Assembly: GCF_002008315.2 (NCBI RefSeq) | Contig: NZ_MVDG02000001.1 | Span: 3,100,001 to 3,164,000 of the forward strand | Source: Arthrobacter sp. KBS0703 | Lineage (GTDB): Bacteria; Actinomycetota; Actinomycetes; Actinomycetales; Micrococcaceae | Direction: 5' to 3' | Length of the DNA: 64,000 nt | Part shown: positions 39,535 to 49,154 of the stretch, piece after piece | Layout of the letters: every line of letters begins with the position of its first letter | Numbering within the stretch: position 1 is the stretch's first letter | Position numbers and translations under genes: made by a program | Notes under the pieces: model-generated | Databases searched by the model: none | What the model saw: the letters and a program-made list of their open reading frames with translations, nothing else | What the model was told of the DNA's origin: nothing

Positions 39535-41038
39535 ATGCAACGACCTGACCACGATAAATCCGATACTAAAACGGAAACCGGGGCGGCGTCGGGCGAACAC
39601 TCCGACGCTGCAACATACGACTTCATGGTGGTGTCCAACCGCCTGCCCGTGGACCGCTGCGCAGCCGGCGAACCGGGCGACGACGGGTCCGGCTGGCGCC
39701 GCTCGCCGGGCGGCCTGGTGACCGCCCTCGCGCCGATGATGACCAAGACCGACGGCGCCTGGGTCGGCTGGCACGGCTGTCTCTTATACACATCTAGATG
39801 TGTATAAGAGACAGGGCATGGACCTTGTCCCCGTGCAGCTGAGCACCGACGACGTTGAGCTGTATTACGAGGGGTTCTCCAACGCCACCCTCTGGCCGCT
39901 GTACCACGATGTCATTGCGCCGCCGGAGTTTCACCGAACCTGGTGGGAGGCCTACCGCAGCGTCAACAAAAGGTTCGCCGAGGCCGTCGTCCGCCACGCC
40001 GGGCACGGCGCCACCGTCTGGGTCCAGGACTACCAGCTCCAGCTGGTGCCCCGGATGCTTCGGGAAGCGCGTCCGGACCTGCGAATCGGTTTCTTCAACC
40101 ACATCCCCTTCCCGCCGCCGGAGATCTTCGCCCAGCTCCCCTGGCGCCACGCCATTATCGACGGCCTGCTGGGGGCGGACCTCGTGGGCTTCCAGCGCAG
40201 CAGCGACGCCGGCAACTTCATGCGTTCGGCCAGGCGCTTCCTCGGCGCCAGCGTCAAGCAGCAGCAGGTCCACGTCAAGGGCGCCGACGGCGGCGTCACG
40301 CATATCGCCCGCGCACAGGCCTTCCCCATCTCCATCGACGTCCAGCAGATCAGCGAACTGGCCCGGAAACCGGAGATCATCGAACGGTCACGCCAGATCC
40401 GGCAGGACCTCGGCAACCCCAAGACCATCCTGCTGGGCGTGGACCGACTCGACTACACCAAGGGGATCCGCCACCGCCTCAAGGCCTACGAAGAGCTCCT
40501 CAACGAGGGCAAACTCACGGTAGGAGACACCACGCTGATACAGGTGGCCAGCCCCAGCCGCGAGCGCGTCGAGCAGTACCGCCTACTGCGCGAGGAAGTG
40601 GAAGGCACCGTAGGCCACATCAACGGTACGTACGACACCATTCAGAACACCGCGGTCCGCTACCTCCACCACAGCTACCCCATCGAAGAAATGGTGGCGC
40701 TGTACCTGGCCGCGGACGTCATGCTGGTCACCGCCCTCCGCGACGGCATGAACCTCGTGGCAAAGGAATACGTCACCGCCCGGACCAACAACGACGGCGC
40801 CCTGGTCCTCAGCGAATTCGCCGGCGCGGCGGATCAGCTCAAGCAGGCGCTGCTGATGAACCCGCACGACATCGACGGCCTCAAGGACACGGTCATGCGG
40901 GCCGTCAGAATGTCCCCCAAGGAGTCGGCACGCCGCATGCGTTCCATGCGCAAGCAGATCCTGGACCACGATGTCGACTACTGGTCGGCCGAGTTCCTGC
41001 ACGCCCTCAATGAAAAGGTGATCCGCGATGACTCCTGA
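39535..41038 (+). CDS. otsA: Trehalose-6-phosphate synthase (broken by adapter)
   Basis: GT20 enzyme joining UDP-glucose and glucose-6-phosphate into trehalose-6-phosphate. The N-terminal part (39535-39776) has VVSNRLPVD and SPGGLVTAL; the rest (from 39815) has [36 protein letters not shown] and [14 protein letters not shown], all typical. A 38-bp adapter (39777-39814) separates them. Removing it does not restore the frame, and relatives have roughly 15-25 more residues between GWHG and GMDLVPVQL, so real sequence is missing. The organism very likely has an intact gene. otsB overlaps the 3' end by 11 bp. Confidence 0.9.
39777..39814. other. Nextera mate-pair junction adapter (artefact)
   Basis: Third full copy of the same 38-bp palindrome as at 9706 and 9905. 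It marks an unsupported join inside otsA. Confidence 0.97.
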
Positions 41039-41855
41039 GGCAGACCGCCCCGGCACGGGCGAAGCCCGGCTTTCGCTTCCACCCGAGCTGTTGGACGCCA
41101 TACGGCGCATCGCGGGCACCGAGCACCTGCTGGTCGCGATGGACTTCGACGGCACCATCTCGCCGCTCGTGGACCACGCCGGGGACGCACGCCCCCTTCC
41201 GCGGTCCACGGCTGCTTTTGCGGAGCTAGCGGCCCTTCCGAGGACGACGACGGCCCTCATCTCCGGCAGGGCGCTGGATAGCCTGCGCGCTGTCGCCTCG
41301 CCGCCGGACGAGACCCTGCTCATCGGCAGCCACGGGGCCGAAGCCTGGCTGGGCCCCGGCTCGGCCCCGCTGACGCTCGACCCCGGTCAGCGGGAACTCC
41401 TGGCCGAGGTGCGCAGCGTCCTGGAGGAAATTGTGGACCTCGCACCGGGAACCGTCCTGGAAGACAAGCCCGCGGGCGTCGTCCTCCACACGCGGCTCGC
41501 GCAGGACGACGTGGCAGAGGACGCCGTGTCGGCGGCGCGGGCCGCGCTGCAGGACCGCAAGGGCGTCTTCCTCAAGAACGGCAAGAGAGTCCTTGAAACC
41601 TCCGTGGTCCACGCGTCCAAGGGCGAGGGCGTGGACTTCCTCCGGCAGGCTACCGGGGCCACGGGCGTGCTCTTCGCCGGCGACGACACCACTGACGAGG
41701 ACGCCCTGGCCCGGCTGGGCCGGCACGACGTCGGGGTCAAAGTGGGGCTGGACTTCACCCAGGCGGAGTTCCGGGTGGAGGCACCGGTGCACGTCGCCGA
41801 GCTGCTGGAAACGCTGCTGCGGGAACGCCGGAAGGCCGTGGAACCGGCGTCCTGA
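41028..41855 (+). CDS. otsB: Trehalose-6-phosphate phosphatase
   Basis: HAD-superfamily phosphatase of 275 residues releasing trehalose from trehalose-6-phosphate. HAD motif I is DFDGTISPL (nucleophile and acid Asp), motif II is in TALISGRALDSL, and motif IV is GDDTTDEDAL. The start overlaps the otsA end by 11 bp, so translation is coupled. With otsA it forms the stress-protectant trehalose route and also a possible supply for TreS at 59.5 kb. Confidence 0.95.
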   Translation: MTPEADRPGTGEARLSLPPELLDAIRRIAGTEHLLVAMDFDGTISPLVDHAGDARPLPRSTAAFAELAALPRTTTALISGRALDSLRAVASPPDETLLIGSHGAEAWLGPGSAPLTLDPGQRELLAEVRSVLEEIVDLAPGTVLEDKPAGVVLHTRLAQDDVAEDAVSAARAALQDRKGVFLKNGKRVLETSVVHASKGEGVDFLRQATGATGVLFAGDDTTDEDALARLGRHDVGVKVGLDFTQAEFRVEAPVHVAELLETLLRERRKAVEPAS

Positions 41856-42104
41856 CGCGCCCCCGCACAGCCCCCGCCGGCCGGGGCTGTGCGGAATCTC
41901 ATATGTGACTCCCGTAACATTTGCACCTATTAAAGATAAATCTGACATACTCTAGGTGTGATGTGGCGCACAGGAACCGTGCGGCGTCACGCGATACTCC
42001 TCGGCTTCGGCCGGGGAGTACATCAAGCAGTACATAACTGAATTACATGAACCATTCACAACGGATCGTCCGGCACGTACCTGCCGGTGAAGGGATTGAT
42101 AACT
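41856..42104 (+). other. Promoter and 5' leader before the sugar ABC ATPase gene
   Basis: No gene is seen. An AT-rich tract (TTGCACCTATTAAAGATAAATC, in parts, about 41921-41943, then CATACT) is likely the promoter. A leader of over 100 bases follows. It contains an 11-bp hairpin at 41995-42020 with a C(UUCG)G tetraloop, an especially stable RNA fold, and no T-run, so it may be a regulatory or stabilising element. Confidence 0.5.
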
Positions 42105-43187
42105 GTGGCAACAGTTACTTTTGATAACGCTACGCGTCTGTACCCGGGCACAGAAAAGCCCGCTGTTGACAAGCTCAACATCGAAATCGCCGACGGCGAA
42201 TTCTTGGTCCTCGTTGGACCCTCCGGTTGCGGTAAGTCCACTTCCCTGCGCATGCTCGCAGGCCTCGAAGATGTGAACGCCGGCCGAATCCTCATTGGCG
42301 ACCGCGATGTCACCGACGTTCCGCCGAAGGACCGCGACATCGCCATGGTCTTCCAGAACTACGCCCTCTACCCGCACATGACCGTTGCGGACAACATGGG
42401 CTTCGCCCTGAAGATCGCGGGCGTCAGCAAGGAAGAGCGCGCCGAGCGCGTCCGTGAAGCCGCCAAGCTGCTGGACCTCGAGCCGTACCTGGACCGCAAG
42501 CCGAAGGCACTCTCCGGCGGTCAGCGCCAGCGTGTTGCCATGGGCCGTGCAATCGTGCGTAACCCGCAGGTCTTCCTCATGGACGAGCCGCTCTCCAACC
42601 TGGACGCCAAGCTCCGCGTCCAGACCCGCACCCAGATTGCCTCCCTCACCCGCCGCCTGGGCGTCACCACCGTCTACGTGACCCACGACCAGGTCGAGGC
42701 TATGACCATGGGCGACCGCGTCGCAGTGCTCAAGGACGGCCTCCTGATGCAGGTGGACACCCCCCGCAACCTGTACGACCGCCCGAAGAACGTCTTCGTC
42801 GCCGGTTTCATCGGCTCCCCCGCCATGAACCTGCTCGAACTTCCGGTCGTCGACGGTGGTGTCCAGTTCGGCGGCACCGTCTACCCCGTGCCCCGCGATG
42901 TCCTGGAAGAGGCGCACGGCCAGACCGTCACGCTGGGCAGCCGGCCCGAAGACCTCGAGACCGCTCCCCAGGGCGAAGGCCTGCAGGTTGAGGTCGACGT
43001 CGTCGAAGAGCTCGGCGCCGACGCCTACGTCTACGGCCACACCACGCTGGACGGCAAGACCCACGACATCGTGGCCCGTGTCGACGGCCGCCGCCCCCCG
43101 ATGAAGGGCGAGTCCCTCTGGGTGCGTCCGCAGTCCGGCCACGTACACCTGTTCGACACCAAGACCGGCGAACGCCTGGGCGACTAG
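42105..43187 (+). CDS. Sugar ABC transporter ATPase (MsmK/UgpC/MalK type)
   Basis: Nucleotide-binding subunit of 360 residues for CUT1-type carbohydrate importers. The ATPase domain has Walker A GPSGCGKST, Q-loop MVFQNYALYPHM, signature LSGGQRQR, Walker B VFLMDEPLSNLD and H-loop THDQ; the C-terminal part is the TOBE/MalK regulatory fold. GTG at 42105 is preceded by AAGGGA at 9 bp; a GTG at 42087 is less suitable. No permease or binding protein is adjacent, so it probably serves several sugar importers, as MsmK does in other Gram-positives. Confidence 0.93.
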   Translation: MATVTFDNATRLYPGTEKPAVDKLNIEIADGEFLVLVGPSGCGKSTSLRMLAGLEDVNAGRILIGDRDVTDVPPKDRDIAMVFQNYALYPHMTVADNMGFALKIAGVSKEERAERVREAAKLLDLEPYLDRKPKALSGGQRQRVAMGRAIVRNPQVFLMDEPLSNLDAKLRVQTRTQIASLTRRLGVTTVYVTHDQVEAMTMGDRVAVLKDGLLMQVDTPRNLYDRPKNVFVAGFIGSPAMNLLELPVVDGGVQFGGTVYPVPRDVLEEAHGQTVTLGSRPEDLETAPQGEGLQVEVDVVEELGADAYVYGHTTLDGKTHDIVARVDGRRPPMKGESLWVRPQSGHVHLFDTKTGERLGD

Positions 43188-43237
43188 TCCACGTGGCGGT
43201 GGAGCCTGTCGAAACCGCCTGAGCACCTCCGGAACAA

Positions 43238-43275
43238 CCGACGGCGGCCCTCCCAACCGGAAGGGCCGCCGTCGG
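43238..43275 (+). terminator. Terminator after the ABC ATPase gene
   Basis: A perfect 14-bp GC-rich stem (CCGACGGCGGCCCT and complement) with a ten-base loop lies 50 bp after the stop, followed by CCGTTAAG. Confidence 0.82.
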
Positions 43276-43352
43276 CCGTTAAGCACCGGCTGCCTGCGGT
43301 CTTTTTGGCACGCCTTTAGGCACGCCGCCCCAACGTACGGAAGAATTGACCC

Positions 43353-44771
43353 ATGACCGAGGAATACAGCGCCCAGTGGCACGACGAACCCACCGATTAC
43401 GGGCAGATCGGCAAACTGCCGCGGTTCGAGCCCGCCAGCGCCAATGACGAGAAAGCGTCCTCGGTCGCCAGTTCACTGAACATCACGGCGGCCGCCGCTG
43501 ACCCGGAACTGCTCGATCTTCCGTGGCACATCGCGCTCGAAGACTGGCCGGCGGAGAACCTCGCAGCGCTCCCCCGCGGCATCTCCCGGCACATCGTCCG
43601 GTTCGCGCACCTCGGCGGCTCCGTCATCGCCATCAAGGAAACGTCAGAGCACGTAGCCCGCCACGAATACCACATGCTCCGCAAGCTGGCCCGGCTGGAC
43701 GTCCCCTGCGTGGAGCCCGTGGCCGTTATCACCGGGCGCACCACGCCCGACGGCAGGCCGCTGAACCCGGTGCTCGTCACGCGCCACCTGAAGTTCTCCA
43801 TGCCCTACCGCGCCCTCTTCTCGCAGATGCTGCGCAAGGACACCCTGACCAGGCTCATCGACGCCCAGGCGCTGCTGATGGTGCGCCTGCACCTGATCGG
43901 CTTCTACTGGGGCGACGTCTCGCTGTCCAACACCCTGTTCCGCCGCGATGCCGGCGCCTTCGCCGCCTACCTCGTGGACGCGGAAACCGGCGAACTCTAT
44001 CCAGACCTGTCCACGGGCCAGCGCGAATACGACCTCGAGATCGCCCGCGTCAACATCGCCGGCGAGCTCATGGACCTCCTCGACGGCGGCCTGATCGAGG
44101 AGAAGGTGGATCCGGTGGCCACCAGCGAGCTCATTATGGAAAGCTACCGCCGCCTCTGGACGGAGCTGACCGAGAAGGAATCCTTCGAGCTCGGCGAACG
44201 CTGGCGGGTGGGTGCCCGCATCCGGCGCCTCAACGAACTGGGCTTCGACGTCGAGGAATACGCGATCAAGACCACCCAGAACGGTTCCACCATCCAGCTC
44301 CAGCCGAAGGTCGTGGACGCCGGCCACCACATGCGGCGCCTGCTGCGCCTGACCGGGCTGGATGCCCAGGAGAACCAGGCCCGCCGCCTGCTCAACGACA
44401 TGGACTCGTTCCGTGCGGACAACAACCCGGAGATGGACGAGGAGTACAGCGCGCACCTCTGGGTGAGCCAGATCTTCGAGCCGATCGTCCGTTCGATCCC
44501 CCGCGACCTGTCCGGCAAGCTCGAACCCGCCGAGGCCGTGCATGAGGTGCTCGAACACCGCTGGTACATGTCCGAGAAGCAGGAACGCCACATCCCGCTG
44601 GCGGAAGCCGTCCAGTCCTACATCGATTCCATCCTGCGCCACCGCCGCGACGAGGCCGCCATCATGCTGAATCCGGACACCGGGCTGCTAAAGATCCTGG
44701 AAGTGGAAACCGAGGAATCCCGGTACGGCGACGAAGAGTCCATCGACGAGTACCCCGACGCCGACGACTGA
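43353..44771 (+). CDS. DUF4032 (kinase-like) domain protein
   Basis: Protein of 472 residues with a lipopolysaccharide-kinase-like N-terminal half (about 85-260: SVIAIKETSEHVARHEYHML, RLHLIGFYWGDVSLSNTLF resembling a kinase catalytic loop with Asp and Asn, YLVDAETGELY) and a C-terminal DUF4032 region (about 290-440). The acidic tail ends DEESIDEYPDADD. Relatives are common in Actinobacteria but have no proven role; a small-molecule or lipid kinase is a reasonable inference. It is alone, convergent with the GlcD-like gene 14 bp away. Confidence 0.85.
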   Translation: MTEEYSAQWHDEPTDYGQIGKLPRFEPASANDEKASSVASSLNITAAAADPELLDLPWHIALEDWPAENLAALPRGISRHIVRFAHLGGSVIAIKETSEHVARHEYHMLRKLARLDVPCVEPVAVITGRTTPDGRPLNPVLVTRHLKFSMPYRALFSQMLRKDTLTRLIDAQALLMVRLHLIGFYWGDVSLSNTLFRRDAGAFAAYLVDAETGELYPDLSTGQREYDLEIARVNIAGELMDLLDGGLIEEKVDPVATSELIMESYRRLWTELTEKESFELGERWRVGARIRRLNELGFDVEEYAIKTTQNGSTIQLQPKVVDAGHHMRRLLRLTGLDAQENQARRLLNDMDSFRADNNPEMDEEYSAHLWVSQIFEPIVRSIPRDLSGKLEPAEAVHEVLEHRWYMSEKQERHIPLAEAVQSYIDSILRHRRDEAAIMLNPDTGLLKILEVETEESRYGDEESIDEYPDADD

Positions 44772-44785
44772 ACGCTGCGGCGGGG

Positions 44786-46156
44786 CTAGATGGCCTTGCC
44801 CGGGTTCAGGAGTCCGGCGGGGTCGAAGAGTTCCTTGATCCGGTGCTGCAGCTGGCGGATGGGCTCGGGCTGCTCCAGGCCGAGCCAGCGCAGCTTGTAC
44901 TGCCCCACGCCGTGCTCGCCCGTAATGGTGCCGCCCATGTCCAGCGCCACCGCGATTGACGCGTCGAGGGTCTTGTTCAGTCGCCGCATGGCGTCCGCGT
45001 CCACCTGGTCGTCCACACGGTCCACCCAGAAGGTGGGGTGAAGGTTCCCGTCGCCCGCATGCGCCACCACCTTCAGCTTCACGCCGTGGACCTCCGCGAG
45101 TGATTCCAGGGCAGCCACGTAGTCCACGAGCCGAGAGCGCGGAACCGCGACGTCCTCGCCCACCCGGTACTGGTCATCCACTTCGACGCCCCTGCTGTTG
45201 CGCCGCAGCTCCACCAGCTGCTCGGCTTCCTCACTGGCTTCGGTGGTGACGACGGCACCGCCCGCGGCAAGGACTTCACGCACGACGTCGGCCTCGGCCG
45301 CCGCGCCGAAGCCGTCGGTCTGGATCAGGAGCAGTGAGGCGCCGCGGGAGGCCAGGTCCGAGCCGTGGATCTCGTCCAGCTGGGTGAGGGACCCGCCGTC
45401 GAGCAGTTCCATGATGGCGGGCTGCACGCGGGACTTGCCCACGGCGAGCACGCCCGCGGCGGCCTGCCGGAAGTCGGGGTAGAACGCGGCGATGGTGTGC
45501 ACCTCGCGCGGCAGGTACTTGAGCCGGACCGTCACACCCACCACAATCCCCAGCGTCCCCTCGGAACCGACGAACAGTCCGGTGAGGTCGTAGCCTGCCA
45601 CGCCCTTAAAGGTCTGGTGGCCGGTGTGGATCAGGGTGCCGTCGGCGAGCACCACGTCCAGCGCCAGCACCGAATCCCGGGTGACGCCGTACTTCGCGCA
45701 CCGCAGACCGCCGGCATTGGTGGCAACGTTCCCGCCGATCGTGGACATCCGGAAACTGGCCGGGTCCGGGGCAAACATCAGCCCGTGCTGTGCCGCGGCG
45801 TCGTTAAGGTCGGCGTTGACCACTCCCGGTTCCACCACGGCGGTCTCATCGTCCGGATTCAGGTCCAGGATCCGGTTCATCCTTTCCAGGCTGAGGACAA
45901 CGGATCCCTCACTGGCGTGCGCGCCGCCCGATACACCCGTGCCGGCCCCGCGTGCCACGATCGGCGCGTTGTGGGCCGCGCACGTTCTGACGGCCGCCTG
46001 GACGTCCGGCACCGACCCGGCCAAGACCACGGCAAGCGGCAGCTGGTAATCCAAGACCGGCGCCTGGTCCACCGCGTAGGCGGCCAGGGCAGACTCGTCC
46101 CGGAGTACTTTCCCTGGCCCCAGGACTGAAATGAGTTCCTCAGCAATGCTGCCCAT
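44786..46156 (-). CDS. FAD-linked oxidase (glycolate oxidase GlcD type)
   Basis: FAD-dependent 2-hydroxyacid dehydrogenase of the GlcD/D-lactate dehydrogenase group, 456 residues. The FAD-binding PCMH domain has PIVARGAGTGVSGGA and TIGGNVATNAGGLRCAKYG, and the C-terminal oxidase domain has VAHAGDGNLHP and the flavin-site GTITGEHGVGQYKLRWL. ATG at 46156 follows GGGAGAGCCA, better than an ATG at 46342. The GlcE/GlcF partners are not nearby, so D-lactate, glycolate or another hydroxyacid could be the substrate. Confidence 0.88.
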   Translation of the reverse strand: MGSIAEELISVLGPGKVLRDESALAAYAVDQAPVLDYQLPLAVVLAGSVPDVQAAVRTCAAHNAPIVARGAGTGVSGGAHASEGSVVLSLERMNRILDLNPDDETAVVEPGVVNADLNDAAAQHGLMFAPDPASFRMSTIGGNVATNAGGLRCAKYGVTRDSVLALDVVLADGTLIHTGHQTFKGVAGYDLTGLFVGSEGTLGIVVGVTVRLKYLPREVHTIAAFYPDFRQAAAGVLAVGKSRVQPAIMELLDGGSLTQLDEIHGSDLASRGASLLLIQTDGFGAAAEADVVREVLAAGGAVVTTEASEEAEQLVELRRNSRGVEVDDQYRVGEDVAVPRSRLVDYVAALESLAEVHGVKLKVVAHAGDGNLHPTFWVDRVDDQVDADAMRRLNKTLDASIAVALDMGGTITGEHGVGQYKLRWLGLEQPEPIRQLQHRIKELFDPAGLLNPGKAI

Positions 46157-46248
46157 TGGCTCTCCCGTTCGATCACATGTGGATCCCAGTCTAGATGTGG
46201 GATACAGCGGTCCGCGGGCATCCCTGCGCGCCGTTCTCCCGCCTCGTC

Positions 46249-46262
46249 TGCAAACGCTTCCA
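46249..46262. promoter_or_regulatory. LacI-type operator O2
   Basis: TGCAAACGCTTCCA fits TGnAAnCGnTTnCA perfectly, the core pattern of LacI/GalR operators with the central CpG. It lies 79 bp upstream of a second match. Confidence 0.78.
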
Positions 46263-46327
46263 GTTTCGTGTTGGCGAAAGTGGCATACTGTAGGTCTCTT
46301 TACGGAAACTGTCATGGTGCTGTTGAC

Positions 46328-46341
46328 TGGAAACGCTTTCA
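46328..46341. promoter_or_regulatory. LacI-type operator O1
   Basis: TGGAAACGCTTTCA fits TGnAAnCGnTTnCA perfectly. It sits right behind TTGACT (46323-46328), a likely -35 hexamer, so a bound repressor would block the alpha-glucosidase promoter. Confidence 0.82.
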
Positions 46342-46372
46342 TTTTGGCACTGAGCCCCTCTAAGCTGGCCCA

Positions 46373-48121
46373 ATGTCTGTTGACTCATTGCTGCACACCG
46401 CCAGCCCCTTTGCCGGTTCCCTGACACCGGTTCATGCTGCCGACCACGCCCACGGATGGTGGCGTTCAGCCGTCATCTACCAGGTGTACCCCCGGTCCTT
46501 CCGCGACCTGAACGGTGACGGTATCGGCGACCTCGCCGGCGTCACGGCGGAGCTGCCACAGCTGGCAGAACTCGACATAGACGCCGTGTGGCTCTCCCCC
46601 TTCTACCGTTCGCCACAGCGCGACGCCGGGTACGACGTCAGCGACTACTGCGACGTAGACCCGCTGTTCGGCTCACTGGGCGATTTCGACGGAATGATCG
46701 CGGAGGCCAACCGGCTGAACCTGAGGGTGATCGTGGACCTCGTTCCCAACCACTGCTCCGACCAGCACCGCGATTTCCAGGCTGCCCTCGCCGCAGGCGC
46801 AGGCAGCCCGGAACGGGACATGTTCATCTTCCGCGATGGCACCGGCTCCACCGGCGAGGAACCGCCCAACAACTGGCAATCACACTTCGGCGGCTCAGCC
46901 TGGACCCGCATCACCGAGCCCGACGGCGAGCCGGGACAGTGGTACCTGCACCTGTTCGATTCCTCGCAGCCGGACTTCAACTGGGACAACCGGGCTGTCC
47001 ATGACGAGTTTGAGCGAGTCCTGCGTTTCTGGCTGGACCGGGGAGTTTCCGGCTTCCGGGTGGACGTCGCCCACGCGCTGGTCAAAGCGCCGGGACTGCC
47101 GGAGTGGGGCGGACGCGCGGACGGCAGCAGCTCAGACGGATTTCCCGGCCACGAGGCGCCGATGTTCGGCCAGCCTGCCCTGCACGACATCTATCGGGAC
47201 TGGCGGCGGATTCTTGAGGAGTACGGACCCGATCGGATCCTTTGCGCCGAGGCCAATGTGGACCCGCTTCCCCGGCTGGCCGAGTGGGTCCGGCCCGACG
47301 AAATGCACCAGGCGTTCAATTTCCCGTACCTGCATGCCGGACTGGACCTCCAGCGCCTGCGCACCATTGTCACGGAGTCGTTGACGTCGCTGGATGCCGT
47401 GGGTGCCCCGAGCACCTGGGTGCTCTCCAACCACGACGTCGTCCGGCATGCCACCCGCTTCGGTTACGAGTGGTCAGGACCGCGCGAAGGCGACGGGATC
47501 GGGCCGTCGGACCCCCAGCCGGACCACGCGCTGGGCCGGTCCCGGGCCGCGGCCGCGTCCTTGTTCATGCTCGGCCTGCCGGGCGGCGCCTACCTCTACC
47601 AGGGGGAAGAACTCGGACTCCCTGACGGCATCGACATCCCGGAGCACCAGCGGCAGGATCCCACGTTTGCTCGGACCGGCGGCGCCCGGCTGGGACGGGA
47701 CGGTTGCCGCGTCCCGCTGCCGTGGCGCGCCTCGGAGTTGCACAACGGTTTCGGCGACGGCGGGCAGCCCTGGCTCCCGCAACCGGCGAGCTTTACGGAA
47801 CTGGCCCGGGACGCCCAGGCCGCGGACCCGGCGTCGCACCTGAACCTCTACCGGCGCATGCTGGCGACCCGCCGCGAACTCGGCCTCGGGCGCGGTTCCC
47901 TGTCCTGGGCCGAGGAATGGTGCACGGGCTCTTCGCTGGCGTTCCTGAACGGCGACGTCCTGGTGGTCATGAATATGGGCAATGAGTCCCTCGAACTGCC
48001 GGCCGGCGAAGTGTTGCTCCGCAGCTCCTCCGCGGACCACGAATTGGCGGACGGCTGGCATGGAATAAGCTCTGGAGAGACCGTTTGGTTGCGGATTTCA
48101 GCAGAGGACTCGGAAAGCTAG
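46373..48121 (+). CDS. Alpha-glucosidase, GH13 (oligo-1,6-glucosidase/MalL type)
   Basis: Cytoplasmic GH13 exo-glucosidase of 582 residues that splits maltose, sucrose or isomalto-oligosaccharides. Conserved regions are DLVPNH, the nucleophile Asp in GFRVDVAHAL, the acid Glu in CAEANVD and the third Asp in LSNHDVVRH. The N-terminal WWRSAVIYQVYPRSFRD is typical. It is followed after 4 bp by a LacI regulator and preceded by two LacI-type operators, so it is probably induced by its sugar. ATG at 46373 lacks a strong ribosome site. Confidence 0.92.
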   Translation: MSVDSLLHTASPFAGSLTPVHAADHAHGWWRSAVIYQVYPRSFRDLNGDGIGDLAGVTAELPQLAELDIDAVWLSPFYRSPQRDAGYDVSDYCDVDPLFGSLGDFDGMIAEANRLNLRVIVDLVPNHCSDQHRDFQAALAAGAGSPERDMFIFRDGTGSTGEEPPNNWQSHFGGSAWTRITEPDGEPGQWYLHLFDSSQPDFNWDNRAVHDEFERVLRFWLDRGVSGFRVDVAHALVKAPGLPEWGGRADGSSSDGFPGHEAPMFGQPALHDIYRDWRRILEEYGPDRILCAEANVDPLPRLAEWVRPDEMHQAFNFPYLHAGLDLQRLRTIVTESLTSLDAVGAPSTWVLSNHDVVRHATRFGYEWSGPREGDGIGPSDPQPDHALGRSRAAAASLFMLGLPGGAYLYQGEELGLPDGIDIPEHQRQDPTFARTGGARLGRDGCRVPLPWRASELHNGFGDGGQPWLPQPASFTELARDAQAADPASHLNLYRRMLATRRELGLGRGSLSWAEEWCTGSSLAFLNGDVLVVMNMGNESLELPAGEVLLRSSSADHELADGWHGISSGETVWLRISAEDSES

Positions 48122-48125
48122 GTAC

Positions 48126-49154
48126 ATGACCGGCATCAAGGAAGTCGCGGAGCGTGCCGGGCTCTCCATAGCTACGGTTTCGCGCGCCTTGAGCGGCAGG
48201 GGCCACGTGTCGCCTAAGAGCCGGGAACGTGCCCGGGCGGCCGCCGCGGACCTTGGCTTCGTACCGTCCTACCAGGCCTCAAGCCTCGCCTCCGGCCGAA
48301 ACAGCAACATCGGCCTTGTAGTGCCATCCGTCCACCGCTGGTACTTCTCTTCGGTGGTGGAGGGGGTCTCGGCTGCGCTGCTGGATGCCGGCTACGACCT
48401 GACCCTGTACAACATCACTGAAGGCTCATCGCGCCGCCAGAGCGTTCTCAACGACTTCCTGCTGCGCAAACGGGTAGACGCGGTCATAGCAGTTTCGCTC
48501 GCGCTCACCGAGTCCGAGATCGCGCAGATGCTGGCGATCCACCGCCCCATCGTGGGAATCGGCGGCCCGCTGCCGGGGGCTTCCACCATCCGCATCGACG
48601 ATCACGGCCTCGCGGAGGCGGCGGTGAACCACCTGATAGGCCTGGGCCACAGCAGGATCGCTCATATGACCGGGGGTTCGGCGTACGAGCAGGACTTTAA
48701 GATCCCCCGTACCCGCCTTGCCGGCTATGACACGGCCATGCTGGCCGCCGGGATCAGTGTGCGGCCGGAGTGGACCGTAACCGCGGACTTCACCGTCCAG
48801 GGTGCCTACGCGGCCGCCCGCACGCTGCTGGGTGGCATTCCGTTGGGCGGCAATTCCGAGCGGCCAACCGCCGTGTTCGCCGCTTCCGACGAGATGGCAA
48901 TCGGCACCATCCTCGCCGCCCGCGATTTCGGGCTTCGGGTTCCGGATGACCTGTCCGTCATCGGCATGGACGGGCACGAACTCGGCGAGCTCTTCGGCCT
49001 CACCACCATTGACCAGGATCCGCGCGGCCAGGGTGCACTGGCAGTCCGCCTGTTGCTGGACGGGCTCGACGGCGGAACGGACCAGGCGGTGCAGGACATC
49101 GAGTATCCGACCCGGTTTATCATCAGGTCCAGTACTGCTGTGCCGCTGGCCTAG
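48126..49154 (+). CDS. LacI-family repressor
   Basis: Sugar-responsive repressor of 342 residues. The N-terminal helix-turn-helix (IKEVAERAGLSIATVSRALSGRGHVS) and hinge (SLASGRNSNIGLVVPS) are followed by a periplasmic-binding-protein-like sensor domain. The gene lies 4 bp after the alpha-glucosidase stop, so it is cotranscribed, and the two operators before that gene are probably its targets (autoregulation). The effector is likely an alpha-glucoside, inferred from its neighbour. Confidence 0.92.
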   Translation: MTGIKEVAERAGLSIATVSRALSGRGHVSPKSRERARAAAADLGFVPSYQASSLASGRNSNIGLVVPSVHRWYFSSVVEGVSAALLDAGYDLTLYNITEGSSRRQSVLNDFLLRKRVDAVIAVSLALTESEIAQMLAIHRPIVGIGGPLPGASTIRIDDHGLAEAAVNHLIGLGHSRIAHMTGGSAYEQDFKIPRTRLAGYDTAMLAAGISVRPEWTVTADFTVQGAYAAARTLLGGIPLGGNSERPTAVFAASDEMAIGTILAARDFGLRVPDDLSVIGMDGHELGELFGLTTIDQDPRGQGALAVRLLLDGLDGGTDQAVQDIEYPTRFIIRSSTAVPLA

